A stretch of 64,000 nt of DNA, from NCBI GenBank assembly GCA_030765055.1, contig CM060947.1, positions 218,139,271 to 218,203,270 on the forward strand. The letters run 5' to 3'. How positions within the stretch are numbered: position 1 is the stretch's first letter; each line of letters starts with the position of its first letter. Both the position numbers and the translations under genes were made by a program. This DNA comes from Mantis religiosa (Eukaryota > Arthropoda > Insecta > Mantodea > Mantidae). Of this stretch, positions 11,961 through 23,029 are shown piece by piece. The notes below the pieces were generated by a model. The model did no database searches and was not told the origin of the DNA. It was given only the letters and a program-made list of their open reading frames with translations.

Positions 11961-14256
11961 AATGAAGATTAAAACTCCATTTATATATGAGCACATTGCG
12001 GCTATTAAAGAACATGTTTGATTGTAAGAAATTGGCTTTAAGTTAAATACACCATGGGATAGAAAAGATATGTTCTTACTCCCACAGAACATCAGACTAT
12101 TTTAACTCCACAGAATGTAAACAATTGCAAGAGCCTTTGTTACATTTTATTACCACAAATTAACATAGATAGCCACAACGTACATTTCAACGAACAGGAG
12201 ACTTACCTGTAAAAAGTGATAACGGATGTGTCTTCTATTTGATCCCTTAATTGCCATTTATCCAATACGGCAGATGAAACAGCGTCAAAACATCCAAATA
12301 AAATTTATTCTAATTCTCTTAATGTAAGCAGTGGAGTTTCTGGATACAAAAACCTTCTATAAATATAGAAAAGTTCTGCTTTATTTTCTTTTAGTTTTCG
12401 TTATAGTACAGTACATTTGTAGGACATGTTAAATAAATGCACAAAGAGAGAAAATTGCAAACAGTAGCATAGAAAAAGTATATGTTTTCCAAAGAGATTA
12501 ATTGAAGACCTGGGGGTGCGGAATCTCTTTCATTATGTATGTTAAGAGTTTTTGTTAGTATGTGACAACTATTCAGAGTTTATGTCAATAACTATGGGAC
12601 CAAAAGTAAGATATAAAGCTTTGGAACTTAACCTGCTACAATTATAAAATAATACTTGACAGTACAATTTTGAAATACAATTAAATAATGAAATATAATT
12701 GAAAATAGAATTTTGACCGTAGATTCATCCAGTGCCAAAAGGTAGGAATAGTGGAGTATGTTAACAACTAATTAAGCATACAAAATTGTCATCGGACAAT
12801 AATTGTATAAAGAAAAGGGAAGAAAAATGAAAATAATTGGTGATTTGAATTTAAAAAGTATCGTAATGTCCGGCTGCCAGTTAATTGTATTAAACATATC
12901 AAAGGTTGGATGATAATACACATTTGTGCAGTTAAATAGCAGAACATCCACCTACCTAGACTTTTTTCTTTTTTCTTTTTTTTTCGGGGTAGGTTAGGTT
13001 ATGGGTAGTTTAGTTACAGCCCCCGAATTTGCTGTCCCTCCATTTTATTTCCATTACCTTTTCACATCATCTCTCCTCTTGTGTCTCTTTCAGGATAGAA
13101 TTGTCGGCGGGTGTCTCAGGATCACATGCTCTGAGTAAAACTTCCTGCACTGATAGGACGCTCTCTAATCCGGTATGGTGAGACCGTTTCTGGACAGCAG
13201 TTGGGTGAGCTAACGGTTGTGTTGGCCTGCCGGGAGAGTTTCCAACTGATAAAAGTGTACGGACCCTACCCTCTGCACTGTCGTATCTCCTTGGAACGGC
13301 CACCCTCTGTCACTTCTCGCCTTATCCTTCCTCTCGAGGATGCCCTACTTGGCAATAGATCAATCTATAGCTCAATCTAGTTCAATTCAAGGCTGCGTAA
13401 TCTAAAATGAAACACTAAAGGTATCCTTAAAAATTGAAAAATTGCAACAGTCTCGCTTAGTAATCACTTCAGCAATTATATCATTAAGAAAGGGGGCATT
13501 ATTATTATTGTTATCGTTATCTTTATTATTATCATCATTATTGGAAATAATTACTTCCTGTAAATTGTTGCATTTGGTGGTATTAATCTAATATACTTTT
13601 TCTCGAGCCTCTATTGTTCGCAATCAGTGAGTTGTACAGTTGCCAGTTGTTATAATCCGAAAAAGGAAAAGGATGAAAGGGAGAGCTGGAAAATGAGCCG
13701 CTCTTTGTGAAAAGGGCGTAATAAATACCAGTTGTGACAGAAGATTAGAACAAACGGATCTGAAGAAAAGGCAAATCTGTGTGACCTCATTCCAGGATCA
13801 TTAATGGCACGTTCACATCGAGGACGCAAACAAAAGGCTTCCTGTTTAGATTAGTAGCGTTATGTTTGCACAGGGACCGACCTATATAACACCCGCCTGT
13901 AATTAGTCACACAAAAATACATGTCTGACCCAGTAACGACGAGCCGCGCGTCATATCATGTCTGACCTTGACAAGGTCTCTGTGAGAAAGGAACACGTCA
14001 TGTCGCCGACCGGGGCGCGATTTTTATTATTGTGTCCGATCATCTTATGATTTCGGTGTGAAAGCAACACATTTCCCGGGTAGCAAACAGCATATTGTTA
14101 TGTTTCGCCCTGTCAGTGTCTGCATATTTTACCAGGCGAAGTAAGTAGAAGCATATTGACTTTTACTGGCAGAGCGCTGCATTCGTTTCTTATCTTGTTT
14201 ACTAGATATTAGAAATTTGCCGTACAGTAAGTGACGCAACACAGACTACCTGGAAG

Positions 14257-14257
<1 letters not shown>
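11961..14257. other. About 2.3 kb without a recognised gene
   Basis: Mostly AT-rich. A GC-richer segment 13020-13330 holds a 78-codon minus-strand ORF (13067-13303) with no family I can name. CCGAAAAAGGAAAAGG and other A/G-rich patches occur near 13660. Confidence 0.4.
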
Positions 14258-14258
<1 letters not shown>

Positions 14259-14305
<47 letters not shown>

Positions 14306-14324
14306 CGCACGCGCGTGTGTGTAC
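14259..14324 (+). repeat. (GT)n/(GC)n alternating tract
   Basis: About 65 bp of strictly alternating purine-pyrimidine: GT repeats, then GCGCGC, then GTGTGT. Confidence 0.95.
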
Positions 14325-14521
14325 ACGCAATAATACGGCGTACCGTTTTAGAAAGCCTATGAACTGAACCAATGTGTGCCCTGTTGACAGATTGCTCTCT
14401 GATGCGCCAGAGAGCGGAAGAAAGGAAAGGGTACTATAATGCGCGAGATTTAACTTGGCCCCTGATTTGTAGAGAGAGAAAGAAATACGTACTGGCCATC
14501 TCTTTCTAACCCGCCCCTCTT

Positions 14522-15868
14522 TTATAGCCAGCCAGGCAGGGCAGACACATCAGTGGCGGATGATGCTTCTTCGTCTATTTGTTCTTCGTCCTCCAAATTT
14601 GGTTCCTGTTCCCCTTCTTCACTCTCAGAAATTTCAAAATGTTCACTATCCTCATGTTCACCATCTGAATCATCTTCTAAATTAATTATGAACCTATCAC
14701 TAATTTCATCTCTTAATCCATCTTTCTCCCAATAAAACTGTTCTATATTTTCAACATGTTCACGAGATCCCAGCCAATTTTGTTCGGATACTTTACCTAC
14801 AGCCCTGTCAAACAACACTTTTACCTCACCATGCTTAAATGATATGTTGTGTTTCGCGACATATTTTTTATCTGTGCCCACATAAGTTCTATAGCATTTA
14901 AATCACAATGATACGGAGGTAGACGTATTAGAGCGTGGCCGTGCATTTGCGCTATAAGAACTATTTTATAAATTTTGAGACCGTCTTTTTTCAGCTTTAT
15001 TAATTCGTAAAGTATAGCTTTGGTGGAATGTGGATCAAACTCAATATTATTGTCACGGAGCCATGATTGCATTACTGATTTAAGTGATGATATCGAAGCC
15101 TTGTTAATTTGAGTAGAATGATAAGAGGCGTTGCCTATTACAACATCACTATTTGTTGGGGGGATGTTAGGTAACAACTGATTAACAAACCAATTTTTAA
15201 ATGTTTCACTATCCATTTCTTCATGATAGTCTTTGCTTGATTTTGATTTAAATCTCAGAAGACCGTTAGGAATGAAACATGTCGAATTCCCCGCGTGTAC
15301 GAAAACGCTGTCCTTTGCCTATTGGGATGCGTAGTAGAAATTCAAAATCGCTCTCTTCACTTTCCCACACTTTGTTTTTCGTATAATTTATACTGATCAG
15401 GGTTTCATGTTAGTAAATAATAGGGACACCGGAAGTCCTTACTTCTTTCATTTTACTTAGAAATGTGAATCTTTTTGCACAACGTCTGGCCATTCCATCA
15501 GAAACTCCTCCGCGTGAGTTCTTTACAAATCTAAATTTAATTTGATGCGGTATATACTTTTCGCAAGCTTCATAAACTGCTTTTGAACAATTTTTTTCTT
15601 TTAGAACTTTATTTATGTCTCCCAAGTTGGGCAGAAAATCAGTCTGATAGAGTGAGTAAATAGATTGTCTTATTGCAGCGCGACAGAAAGAGTCTATTGC
15701 TGTTTTTGTGGGTTTTGCATTCGGACGTTTTTTACCAGGAGTCTCTATAAAATTACCGTTTACTTGCACTTCATTTTGTTCTTTAAGTATTCATTTCACA
15801 GTACGAGATGAAACACCTGTAGCTGTATCAGTTCTTTGAATTATGCTAGACACAGATTCCGCGTTTTA
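14522..15868 (-). pseudogene. IS630-like (DDE_3-type) transposase pseudogene
   Basis: Minus-strand coding in at least three frames. N-terminal HTH region (IIQRTDTATGVSSRTVK, then NGNFIETPGKKRPN and IDSFCRAAIRQSIYSLY), a middle part with IGKGQRF, then DSETFKNWFVNQLLPN, VVIGNASYHS, MQSWLRDNNIEFDP, LRLPPYHCDLNAIELMWAQIK, and a strongly acidic C-terminal tail ending ALPGWL. The second catalytic Asp, expected in the DNASYHS-type motif, is Gly here (IGNASYHS); the Glu of the IELMWAQIK motif remains. Frameshifts lie between 15216 and 15410 and near 14850. No terminal inverted repeats were found. Confidence 0.75.
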
Positions 15869-16159
15869 GGGCTTCGCATTCGTCTGTAAAAAATGAATGA
15901 CCCTTAATCACAATTTCCCTACCATCTGATCTTATAGTTTTCCCCGTTCTTCCCACGCCTCCTAGAGCTAAGGCAGACACTAGCACCTTTCCCAGCAGTA
16001 TGTTTACAATAATCACAAAATTTTCAACACATTAACAACCGATACTTCACTTGCAACACCACTGATGCCTGCTTGTGTTTCACCTCACCACAGCAGGTCA
16101 TTATGGAATAAAATAACGATTTTAAAGGGACTGAATATTAGAAAAATATTAGAAAATAT

Positions 16160-17172
16160 TAGAAAAACGAAGAGAATTTAATCTTGAAACCCATCTAGCC
16201 TTTATAGATCTAGAAAAAGCGTTCGACAAAGTTAACCGGTTATTGTTATGGGATATAATATGTAAAAAGGGATACCCACTACACTTAATTAAAATTATTC
16301 AAAGCTTATACAGAAATACGAAATTGGTAATGGATATAGAAGGAGAAACAATAAATGAATTTGAAATAAACAAAGGATTGAAACAAGGATGTAGTCTATC
16401 TCTATCTATATATGAAATTATAATAGAATGGGATGAGGGGATTAGGTTAGGACAAGGAAGAGCAATAAACGCTCTTCTATTTGCAGATGATATAGTTTTA
16501 ATCTTTGACAAGGAAGAGAGACTACAGAAAGGAATATGTTAACTAAACCAAATTTGTAAAAAATATGATATGACAATCTCAAAGACAAAAACAAAAGTAA
16601 TGGCATTCCAGGGAAAATACCCAATAAGAACCAAAATTGTAGTAGAGGAAACCTTAATAGAACAAGTACTGCACTTTCAGTACCTTGGCTGTGATATAAC
16701 CTATGAATCGGGAAATCAAGATATAAGGAATAAAATACAAAATTTCCAAGCAGTTTGCGGAACAATTAAGAGAACTCTCAGGAATAAAGCAAGGAAAGAA
16801 ACTCAAATAAGATTCTACAAAGTGATGGCAATCCCAATACTAAACTATGGAAGTGAGGCATGGATAATAAGGGAAAAGGAGAAGAGTAAAGTACAAGCTG
16901 CTGAAATGAGATTCTTACGATCAATCAAAGGATGTACAAGAGATCATATTAGGAATGAAATTATTAGAAAAGAATTAGAAGTACAGCCGTTATTAGAAGA
17001 AATCCAAAGATATAGAAACAAATGGGTCGAACACCTTAATCACATGCCAAGAGAAAGAATACCAAAACAAGCGTTCAATTATAAACCAAGAGGACGAAGA
17101 TCAATAGGACGTGTCCTAAAGAGATGGCTTCACGAAATGTATGACCGGAACAGGCTTAAGCCTAACCCGTGA
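16160..17172 (+). pseudogene. LINE reverse-transcriptase fragment
   Basis: Begins abruptly (5' truncation) at FIDLEKAFDKVNR, continues through GLKQGCSLS and the catalytic FADDIVLIF (the F/YxDD motif, both Asp present), a premature TAA at 16540-16542, then in the same frame CKKYDMTISKTKTKVMAF, FQYLGCDITYE, LNYGSEAW and a C-terminal GRRSIGRVLKRW before the stop near 17170. This is the RT and thumb/C-terminal part of a CR1/RTE-type non-LTR element; the clade is uncertain. One stop and the missing 5' half make it inactive. Confidence 0.8.
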
Positions 17173-17492
17173 AGGAAGAAGAAGAAGAAGAAGAAGAAGA
17201 AGAAGAAGAAGAAGAAGAAGAAGAAGAAGAAGAAGAAGAAGAAGAAGAAGAAGAAGAAGAAGAAGAAGAAGAAGAAGAAGAAGAAGAAGAAGAAGAAGAA
17301 GAAGAAGAAGAAGAAGAAGAAGAAGAAGAAGAAGAAGAAGAAGAAGAAGAAGAAGAAGAAGAAGAAGAAGAAGAAGAAGAAGAAGAAGAAGAAGAAGAAG
17401 AAGAAGAAGAAGAAGAAGAAGAAGAAGAAGAAGAAGAAGAAGAAGAAGAAGAAGAAGAAGAAGAAGAAGAAGAAGAAGAAGAAGAAGAAGGA
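17172..17492 (+). repeat. (GAA)n microsatellite at LINE 3' end
   Basis: About 320 bp of uninterrupted GAA directly after the LINE stop codon. It probably expanded from the simple-sequence 3' tail of the element. Poly-Glu, poly-Arg and poly-Phe ORFs are artefacts. Confidence 0.97.
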
Positions 17493-17594
17493 GAAAGGGA
17501 CTGACCATTTCAAGGAAAGAAACCCAGTGCCCGTGCTAAACAAGGATAGTGCAAAACGTGCTATGTTAGATCTCGTGCATTATAGGAAAGTATT

Positions 17595-17863
17595 GTCGTG
17601 CTGCTCAAACCGTTACCATGGATTGATCTTTGGCAATAGAAACTTTTCAGATAACACACTGATTATTCTTGTAAGATAGAGAGGGGATCTGCCGCCGCTT
17701 CCCGCCTCTGTGCTAAGCACCAATGAACGCATCATTTCAACCAATGGAATTCGGAATCACAAACGACAGATATATGTTCACTCCACGTGGAGTAATCAGT
17801 GCGTTATTTGTGAGGTATCTATTATCAAAGATAAATCAATGGTAACGGTTCGAGCAGCGCGAC
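17595..17863. mobile_element. MITE, ~269 bp with ~70-bp terminal inverted repeats, copy 1
   Basis: Left end GTCGTGCTGCTCAAACCGTT and the reverse complement of the right end GTCGCGCTGCTCGAACCGTT match for about 70 bp, through ATCTTTG and ATAACRCACTGATTA. No ORF. The internal part includes GTGCTAAGCACCAATGAACG, shared with 63438-63706. Confidence 0.82.
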
Positions 17864-19164
17864 TATAACATGTGTCGCCTGTACTAGAAGTAGTACCCTG
17901 TTTCACAATAAGCGACACAGTATGTACACTCACATTGTATGCTCTGGTCGTGAATTCCTGGCTTTGTGAAAAATTGATCCGGTACCACACTTCCTCAGAT
18001 GAAAATTCCTTAAAGAAACTGTACACTTTAAAAATAATATTTCTGGCCTAGAAGAGAAGTAATTTACCCTTAGTACCTGCACCACTGATACCAGGCTTTG
18101 AAAGTGAACATTGTTAACAGTTCACAAAATACAATGCAAACATGTGAATTTTCTGCTTATTTTCAGAGTTACACAAATACCTCACACTGAAATTTGCGTT
18201 ACAGGCTGGTTTTGAACCAAACTTCAAAGAACACCCGCACGCGCTCCTCGATTGCAGTGATCCCTGGTCAGTTAATTTATGACCTAATGACAGACACTTG
18301 GTAATGTACTGCGTAATGAAAAGGACTAACACAGGGCAAGATTGGAATTTGGAGCACAACATAAGCATAAACAGGGGATTCAGGCATATTACAATGTCAA
18401 ATTTCCAATAGTAATTTTGGACGCATGAAAAAGAGAAATCTGTGTTGCTGACGCTTGTGCTGTGCGTTCCAAACTACGCGACGCTGCACACTATAGTAAG
18501 ACAGTCGCTCTAGGCGAGCCCACCCTACCTCCGCCTCATATGCCTTCTAAAACCGTACGCATTATAATTATCCATTATACACAAATATAAATTACCATTG
18601 CAGCTGCCAGTTTTGTCGCTTGACACGGTGTTCTATCACGTTATATATATCTCGCGCCTGCCGATGTATGACGTTGATGTACAGAAGACATCGCATCTGA
18701 ACTGAGTATAGGTTCGCGTAAACAAACACATTTCCCAAGCTGAGGCGTGTCTTGTTATCATATCTGTATCGTCAATATCTCCAAATAAAGGTAACACATT
18801 CCCCAAACTGAAGCTTCCGTTATATCTTTTTAGGTCTGGACATGCCAATGTACAGGAGAGAACATACTGACAACACTTGACCCTGATAATATTTCGATGT
18901 GACGGAATAAATTTCTTATTCTGAGACACGTGCAATATTAGTGTTTCATATAGATAAGTTGTCCCGCCAGGCTGCAGGGATCGTCGATTTATCTTGTTTG
19001 ATTTTGTGAACGTTTCTGTAAGGAGACAAGTCAGTTCCTACGTAGAGATGTCATTATTTGTTCACAATTGACTTCTTTTTTATTGTTTTGAGTTGTTTAC
19101 TGTTACTTAAAAAGGGACATTAACTTAAGCAGAATATCAGGAGGGTACACTGTTATAACAGATG
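17864..19164. other. About 1.3 kb without a recognised gene
   Basis: No coding signature; no repeat identified by eye. Confidence 0.4.
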
Positions 19165-19175
19165 CCAATGGATTA

Positions 19176-19440
19176 TTTTTATTTATTTAATTATTTATTT
19201 ATTTTTTGTAATTTACGTCCTCCAACGTTAAGTCATATCGGACGATGAATGGAATGGGTGAAATGATGCTCAAATGAGCCCAGGGTCCATAGAGCTTAGA
19301 GTTACCCGACATTCGTCTTTCAGGATAAGGGAAAACCCCGGAAAAAACCTTATTCAGGTAACTCACCCTGACCGAGATTCGAACTCGGGAACTCTTGAAC
19401 GTAAGGCAGACTCGCTACCACCACGCTACCGAGGCGGGCA
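19176..19440 (-). repeat. SINE family 1, full copy with 11-bp TSD
   Basis: Flanked by CCAATGGATTA at 19165-19175 and 19441-19451. The tail is a TTTATTTATT-rich A/T stretch. It faces the next SINE copy (19519-20248) in inverted orientation. Confidence 0.92.
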
Positions 19441-19518
19441 CCAATGGATTAGTGCACAAGGTGCGTTAGGTAGGCAGATTGACAGCCTTTTATTCGTTTT
19501 GTACAAAACGCTGAGAGC

Positions 19519-20248
19519 CTGCCTCGCAGCGTAGATGGTAGCGTGTCTGCCTTACGTTCAAGAGGTCCCGAGTTCCAATCTCAGTCAGGGTGAGTTACCT
19601 GGATACGGGTTTTCCGGGGTTTTACCTTATCCTGATAGTTAATAGTTAAGTGCAGAGGTTCTTCTCCCATTAGTCTTGGACCCGTAGGACCGAGGACCCG
19701 GCCCTCCTACCCGGGAGTAATGGATACTCCGGGGCTCTCTTTCCATACCTGGAGTCCTAAAAAGGCCCCCCCTCCCGCTGAGCACAACGTCAAGACGGGG
19801 TGGAAGTGGATACGCCACTTACGCGCGTCAACCCCGCAGGAAAGACTACCGAAAACCTCGGTGGGACCGCCTGGTGGTCTAGCACACCTTCTACTAGCTC
19901 TGCAGGCTAATGCCCGGGACTTATGAGGCAACCCTCTACCCCCTCCGGGCGGCCGTAACCTGGTCGGAGGTACCCAATTCACAATGGGTGTCGGGAACAC
20001 ACTGCCCCCTCGAGTCCAACCCAATCCGAACAGCTCTCCGACGGGAGGGGCTCGGCAGTACGACCCGAGGTTCCTCTAGTAACGTCAGAGGTACTACGAG
20101 TGCTAAGGGTCCGCAGCGCCCGCACCTCGGCAGCTGAAGGGGACGGATCCCCTCGAATGTCGGGTAACTCTAAGCTCCATGGACCCTGGACTCATTTGAG
20201 AACCATTTTTCCCATTTCATTCATCGCGCGATATGGCTTAACGTTGGA
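19519..20248 (+). repeat. SINE family 1 copy split by a GC-rich repeat
   Basis: The head and body run 19519-19637 (to CCTTATCCTGATAG). The SINE resumes at 20152 (GAATGTCGGGTAACTC) and ends TTAACGTTGGA near 20247. The insert is the inverted GC-rich repeat. Confidence 0.88.
19638..20151 (-). repeat. GC-rich ~510-bp retroposed repeat, copy 2
   Basis: Reverse-complement relative of 6156-6664, from AGAGGTTCTTCTCCCATTAG to GCAGCTGAAGGGGACGG. The 3' end (minus sense) has a short TTAACTA TTAACTA tail before the SINE resumes. It includes a 19-bp-longer internal stretch near GGTGGGACCGCCTGG. The shared reading frame is open over 105 codons on the minus strand (19707-20024). Confidence 0.75.
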
Positions 20249-21450
20249 ATACGTGAATGGCAACAAAAAAAAACTGCTTATCTACCGGAAAAAATGCAAT
20301 TCAATTAATGAATCTAATATCCTGCCGACATACTGAATAGAGAAACCACAGATAGTTCAAAACTCGGCTACGGCATTGCAGTTTTCGTCTTCCTATACCT
20401 CTCCAACCCTAACTATATATGACCTGTATGAAAGTACAATTGATTGTGATTGCATATGTTGCCGAGTAAGTAACTCTTCGTCATTGTGATGTGCATCAGC
20501 TTCTAAATCCATGGGGGTCGAATTAGATTTCCAGTTAGTTATTAGATTTTGTTTAATTAATAAAATAGATTGCGAAATGAATTAGAAAAAGTCCAACACA
20601 ATAGTTAATCAGTTAATAATACCCCAATAAAAGCCTCGGTATCATAATATAATTTTTTTAAAAATATAACTTTAATTCACACAATAATACAATGTACAGT
20701 GCTTTTGTATTTTGGACATGTAGAAGAAACCCTGTGTAGTAACGACAAATCTTAAATGAATTTTGCTAAAATTTGATGTTTTCAGTAGATTCTGGATCCG
20801 AAAACGCGTAATACATAAATAAAGTAACAATAATACGAATTTTTATGTTTCGTTAAAGCATTATTAAAAACATAGCGAATGATTTCAAGAAGAAATAGTT
20901 TCTGCTATCGAATGCTTCACACAGATCGCTTGCTGTAGCAGCCCATCCAAAGTGGAACTCTAGACCAATGTCGTTTCTCTATATTGACTGTTACAGTTTA
21001 GATTCGTAGAGGTCAAAGGCCAACTGCTCTATGGGCGTGGGCGCGGGCGCGGCCTAGTAGTGGCCGCCAGAGACTGATGAATTATTCAGAGATAATAGTG
21101 TCATATTAATAATTAATAGCAGCAATATTCAAGCAAGGCCTCCACCTACAAGATTGAACTAATTCATAACAAATAAAATATTATGAAACCTTGAAATGTG
21201 ACAGTGCTAACAGAAATGTTTAATGGCAGCCTAATGCTACAGGAAGTTTCAAAAGGTCGTTTACCATTTTCATAAGGAGACGGAGAAGACCAACAAAGGG
21301 GGGAAATGGGTGCAAATACGGAGAAAACAAAAGGATATGTGCTTCAGAACATTCTGCACATAGCAGAGCGAGCAAGCGAGCAAGAGAGAGAGAGAAATAA
21401 ACAGATTACGATTCGTCTGAAGCTTAATTACGTATGCGTATAGCATGTTG
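20249..21450. other. About 1.2 kb AT-rich sequence, nothing recognised
   Basis: No ORF of note. A short GC-rich patch is near 21034-21065. Confidence 0.4.
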
Positions 21451-21540
21451 GGCCGGGACAGCAGCAACGTATAAGGGAAGTCGCACTCGAGAAATCGCGG
21501 GTTCGAATCCGGGTCACTCTGATCTTGGTTTTTTACCATT
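21450..21540 (+). repeat. tRNA-like fragment (B-box only)
   Basis: GCGGGTTCGAATCCGGGTC at ~21497-21515 is a perfect tRNA T-arm/B-box with stem pairing. No clear acceptor stem or A-box, so it is taken as the relic head of a tRNA-derived SINE rather than a gene. Confidence 0.4.
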
Positions 21541-21622
21541 CATCCTAGATAGGTAGAAGAATGCGAGGATGGTTTCTCTTTCACCAGGAATCTTGTCTCC
21601 ATTTCATTCCATATTTTTTACT

Positions 21623-22252
21623 TGCATACTGTGACTTTGTGGATTCGTAGAAACAGTAGAAGTCCAGTTGCAGAAATTCCAAAATGCGCTTTTTTGTAAT
21701 TTACATCCTTTAACTTTTTAAGTCATATCGGACGATAAATGAAATGGGTGAAATGATGCTCAAATGGGCCCAGGTTCCATAGAGCTTAGAGTTACCCGAC
21801 ATTCGTCTTTTAGAATACGGAAAAACCCCGGAAAAATCTTACCCAGGTAACTCACCCTGACCGAGATTCGTTCTTGGGACCTCTTGAACGTGAGGCAGAC
21901 ATGCTACCATCTACGCTACCAAGGCGGGCAAAATGCTCTTTATTTCCTTAGAAACACAGTTTGTACACTCTTAGCAGCAGCAACAGAATGGCGTAACATA
22001 TACAAATACAATCGTCAAGGTCATCGACCACAAACAAAAGAGTTCACTTTCACTTTATAGGTATACCTCTACTTATATTTCTAGAAATGAATCGAATGTT
22101 CTGTAACAAACAAGAAATCCAAACTTCCAGTCAGCCATCTGTCTCTTTCGTCATCTGTTTCGGCAAGCTTTTATCTCCGCGCTCCACTATCTGTCTCTTT
22201 GTGCAAGCCGGCCGCGCGCCGTCGCAACAATGCTCGCAACAATACGTTTCAG
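21623..22252 (+). repeat. Dispersed ~500-bp repeat (possible solo LTR), copy 2
   Basis: Counterpart of 10527-11055, interrupted by a SINE at 21688-21928. The repeat resumes with AAATGCTCTTTATTTCC exactly where expected. Confidence 0.5.
21688..21928 (-). repeat. SINE family 1 copy with TSD
   Basis: A minus-strand copy between direct repeats CAAAATGC (21680-21687 and 21929-21936), inserted in the ~500-bp dispersed repeat. Confidence 0.9.
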
Positions 22253-22894
22253 AATTGCAGGACCAGACGGTGGCGATTGGTGCGGTTGTATTGTGAATTT
22301 ATTCCAGGTACCTGGTGACAATTTTTACTGTGGGAGGGGGGGGGGGGACTATTTCATCAGGACTGGTACACTCTGGAATCATTAGGGATCCAGTCTGATC
22401 CTGGTAGTGCTTCCACCCGAGTTACAAGGGGCCTATCGATATGGCTTACATGCAGCGCTATGGAGTGTCGAACACAAAGCAATTACACAAGAATGAAGAA
22501 ATGCGCTTGCGTTTATAACAGATCCCAGTAAAAATAGGCAACTTACATTCCTGGTTGATGATTGTTACACAACCTGGTCGTTACTGATTGTTTAATCGTA
22601 ACTGCATATATGATTTATCATTCTATTCTCGCGTCGAATTTAACAACTTTCCCCGCGTTAGAGAACGGACCGCACTGAGACTGGCAGATCCAGAGGAAGG
22701 CAGCTTCGTGAGTAGTGACGTATTTTAGCCAGGTGCGGGGCCTGCAGTGCGTGTGACGTCAGGCAATAGCCGTGTAGTACCAAGTTGCCTATATAAATGG
22801 CGCTGTGAATACAGAATCTGAGGGTTCAGTCAGGTCTAGTGCACTCGATGACAACAATGTAGTTACCACGTACCTAATGGAACTGTTAAATTTA
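22253..22894. other. Non-coding, promoter-like segment near 22750-22835
   Basis: Contains a G-run, then a GC-richer stretch with TGACGTCA (22754-22761), TATATAAAT (22791-22799) and an arthropod initiator-like TCAGTC (22826-22831) about 34 bp downstream. No ORF follows. It could be the promoter of an unidentified element. Confidence 0.35.
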
Positions 22895-22900
22895 TAATGC

Positions 22901-22957
22901 TCTTTTTTTTTTTTTTTTTTTAAATTTTACGTCCTCCAACGTTAAGTCATATCGGAC
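22901..22957 (-). repeat. SINE family 1, left piece of the split copy
   Basis: T-run, CGTCCTCCAACG and TTAAGTCATATCGGAC up to the palindromic element. It continues at 39836. AAATTTA occurs before the T-run (22888-22894) and after the head (40041-40047), probably the SINE's own target duplication. Confidence 0.92.
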
Positions 22958-23029
22958 AGTAGGTTAAATAAGAGTGAACGAGCACACAGTTTATGGGCAA
23001 GATGGCGGCCGTGCGCAATCTATGTATTT

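Noticed and set aside
13067..13303. 78-codon ORF in a GC-richer patch
   Set aside because: No recognisable domain, no neighbouring exon signals that I can support; left as unassigned.
21450..21540. Functional tRNA gene (also 41893-41958 and 56405-56462)
   Set aside because: B-box-like cores present but no complete cloverleaf or acceptor stem; better explained as tRNA-derived SINE pieces.
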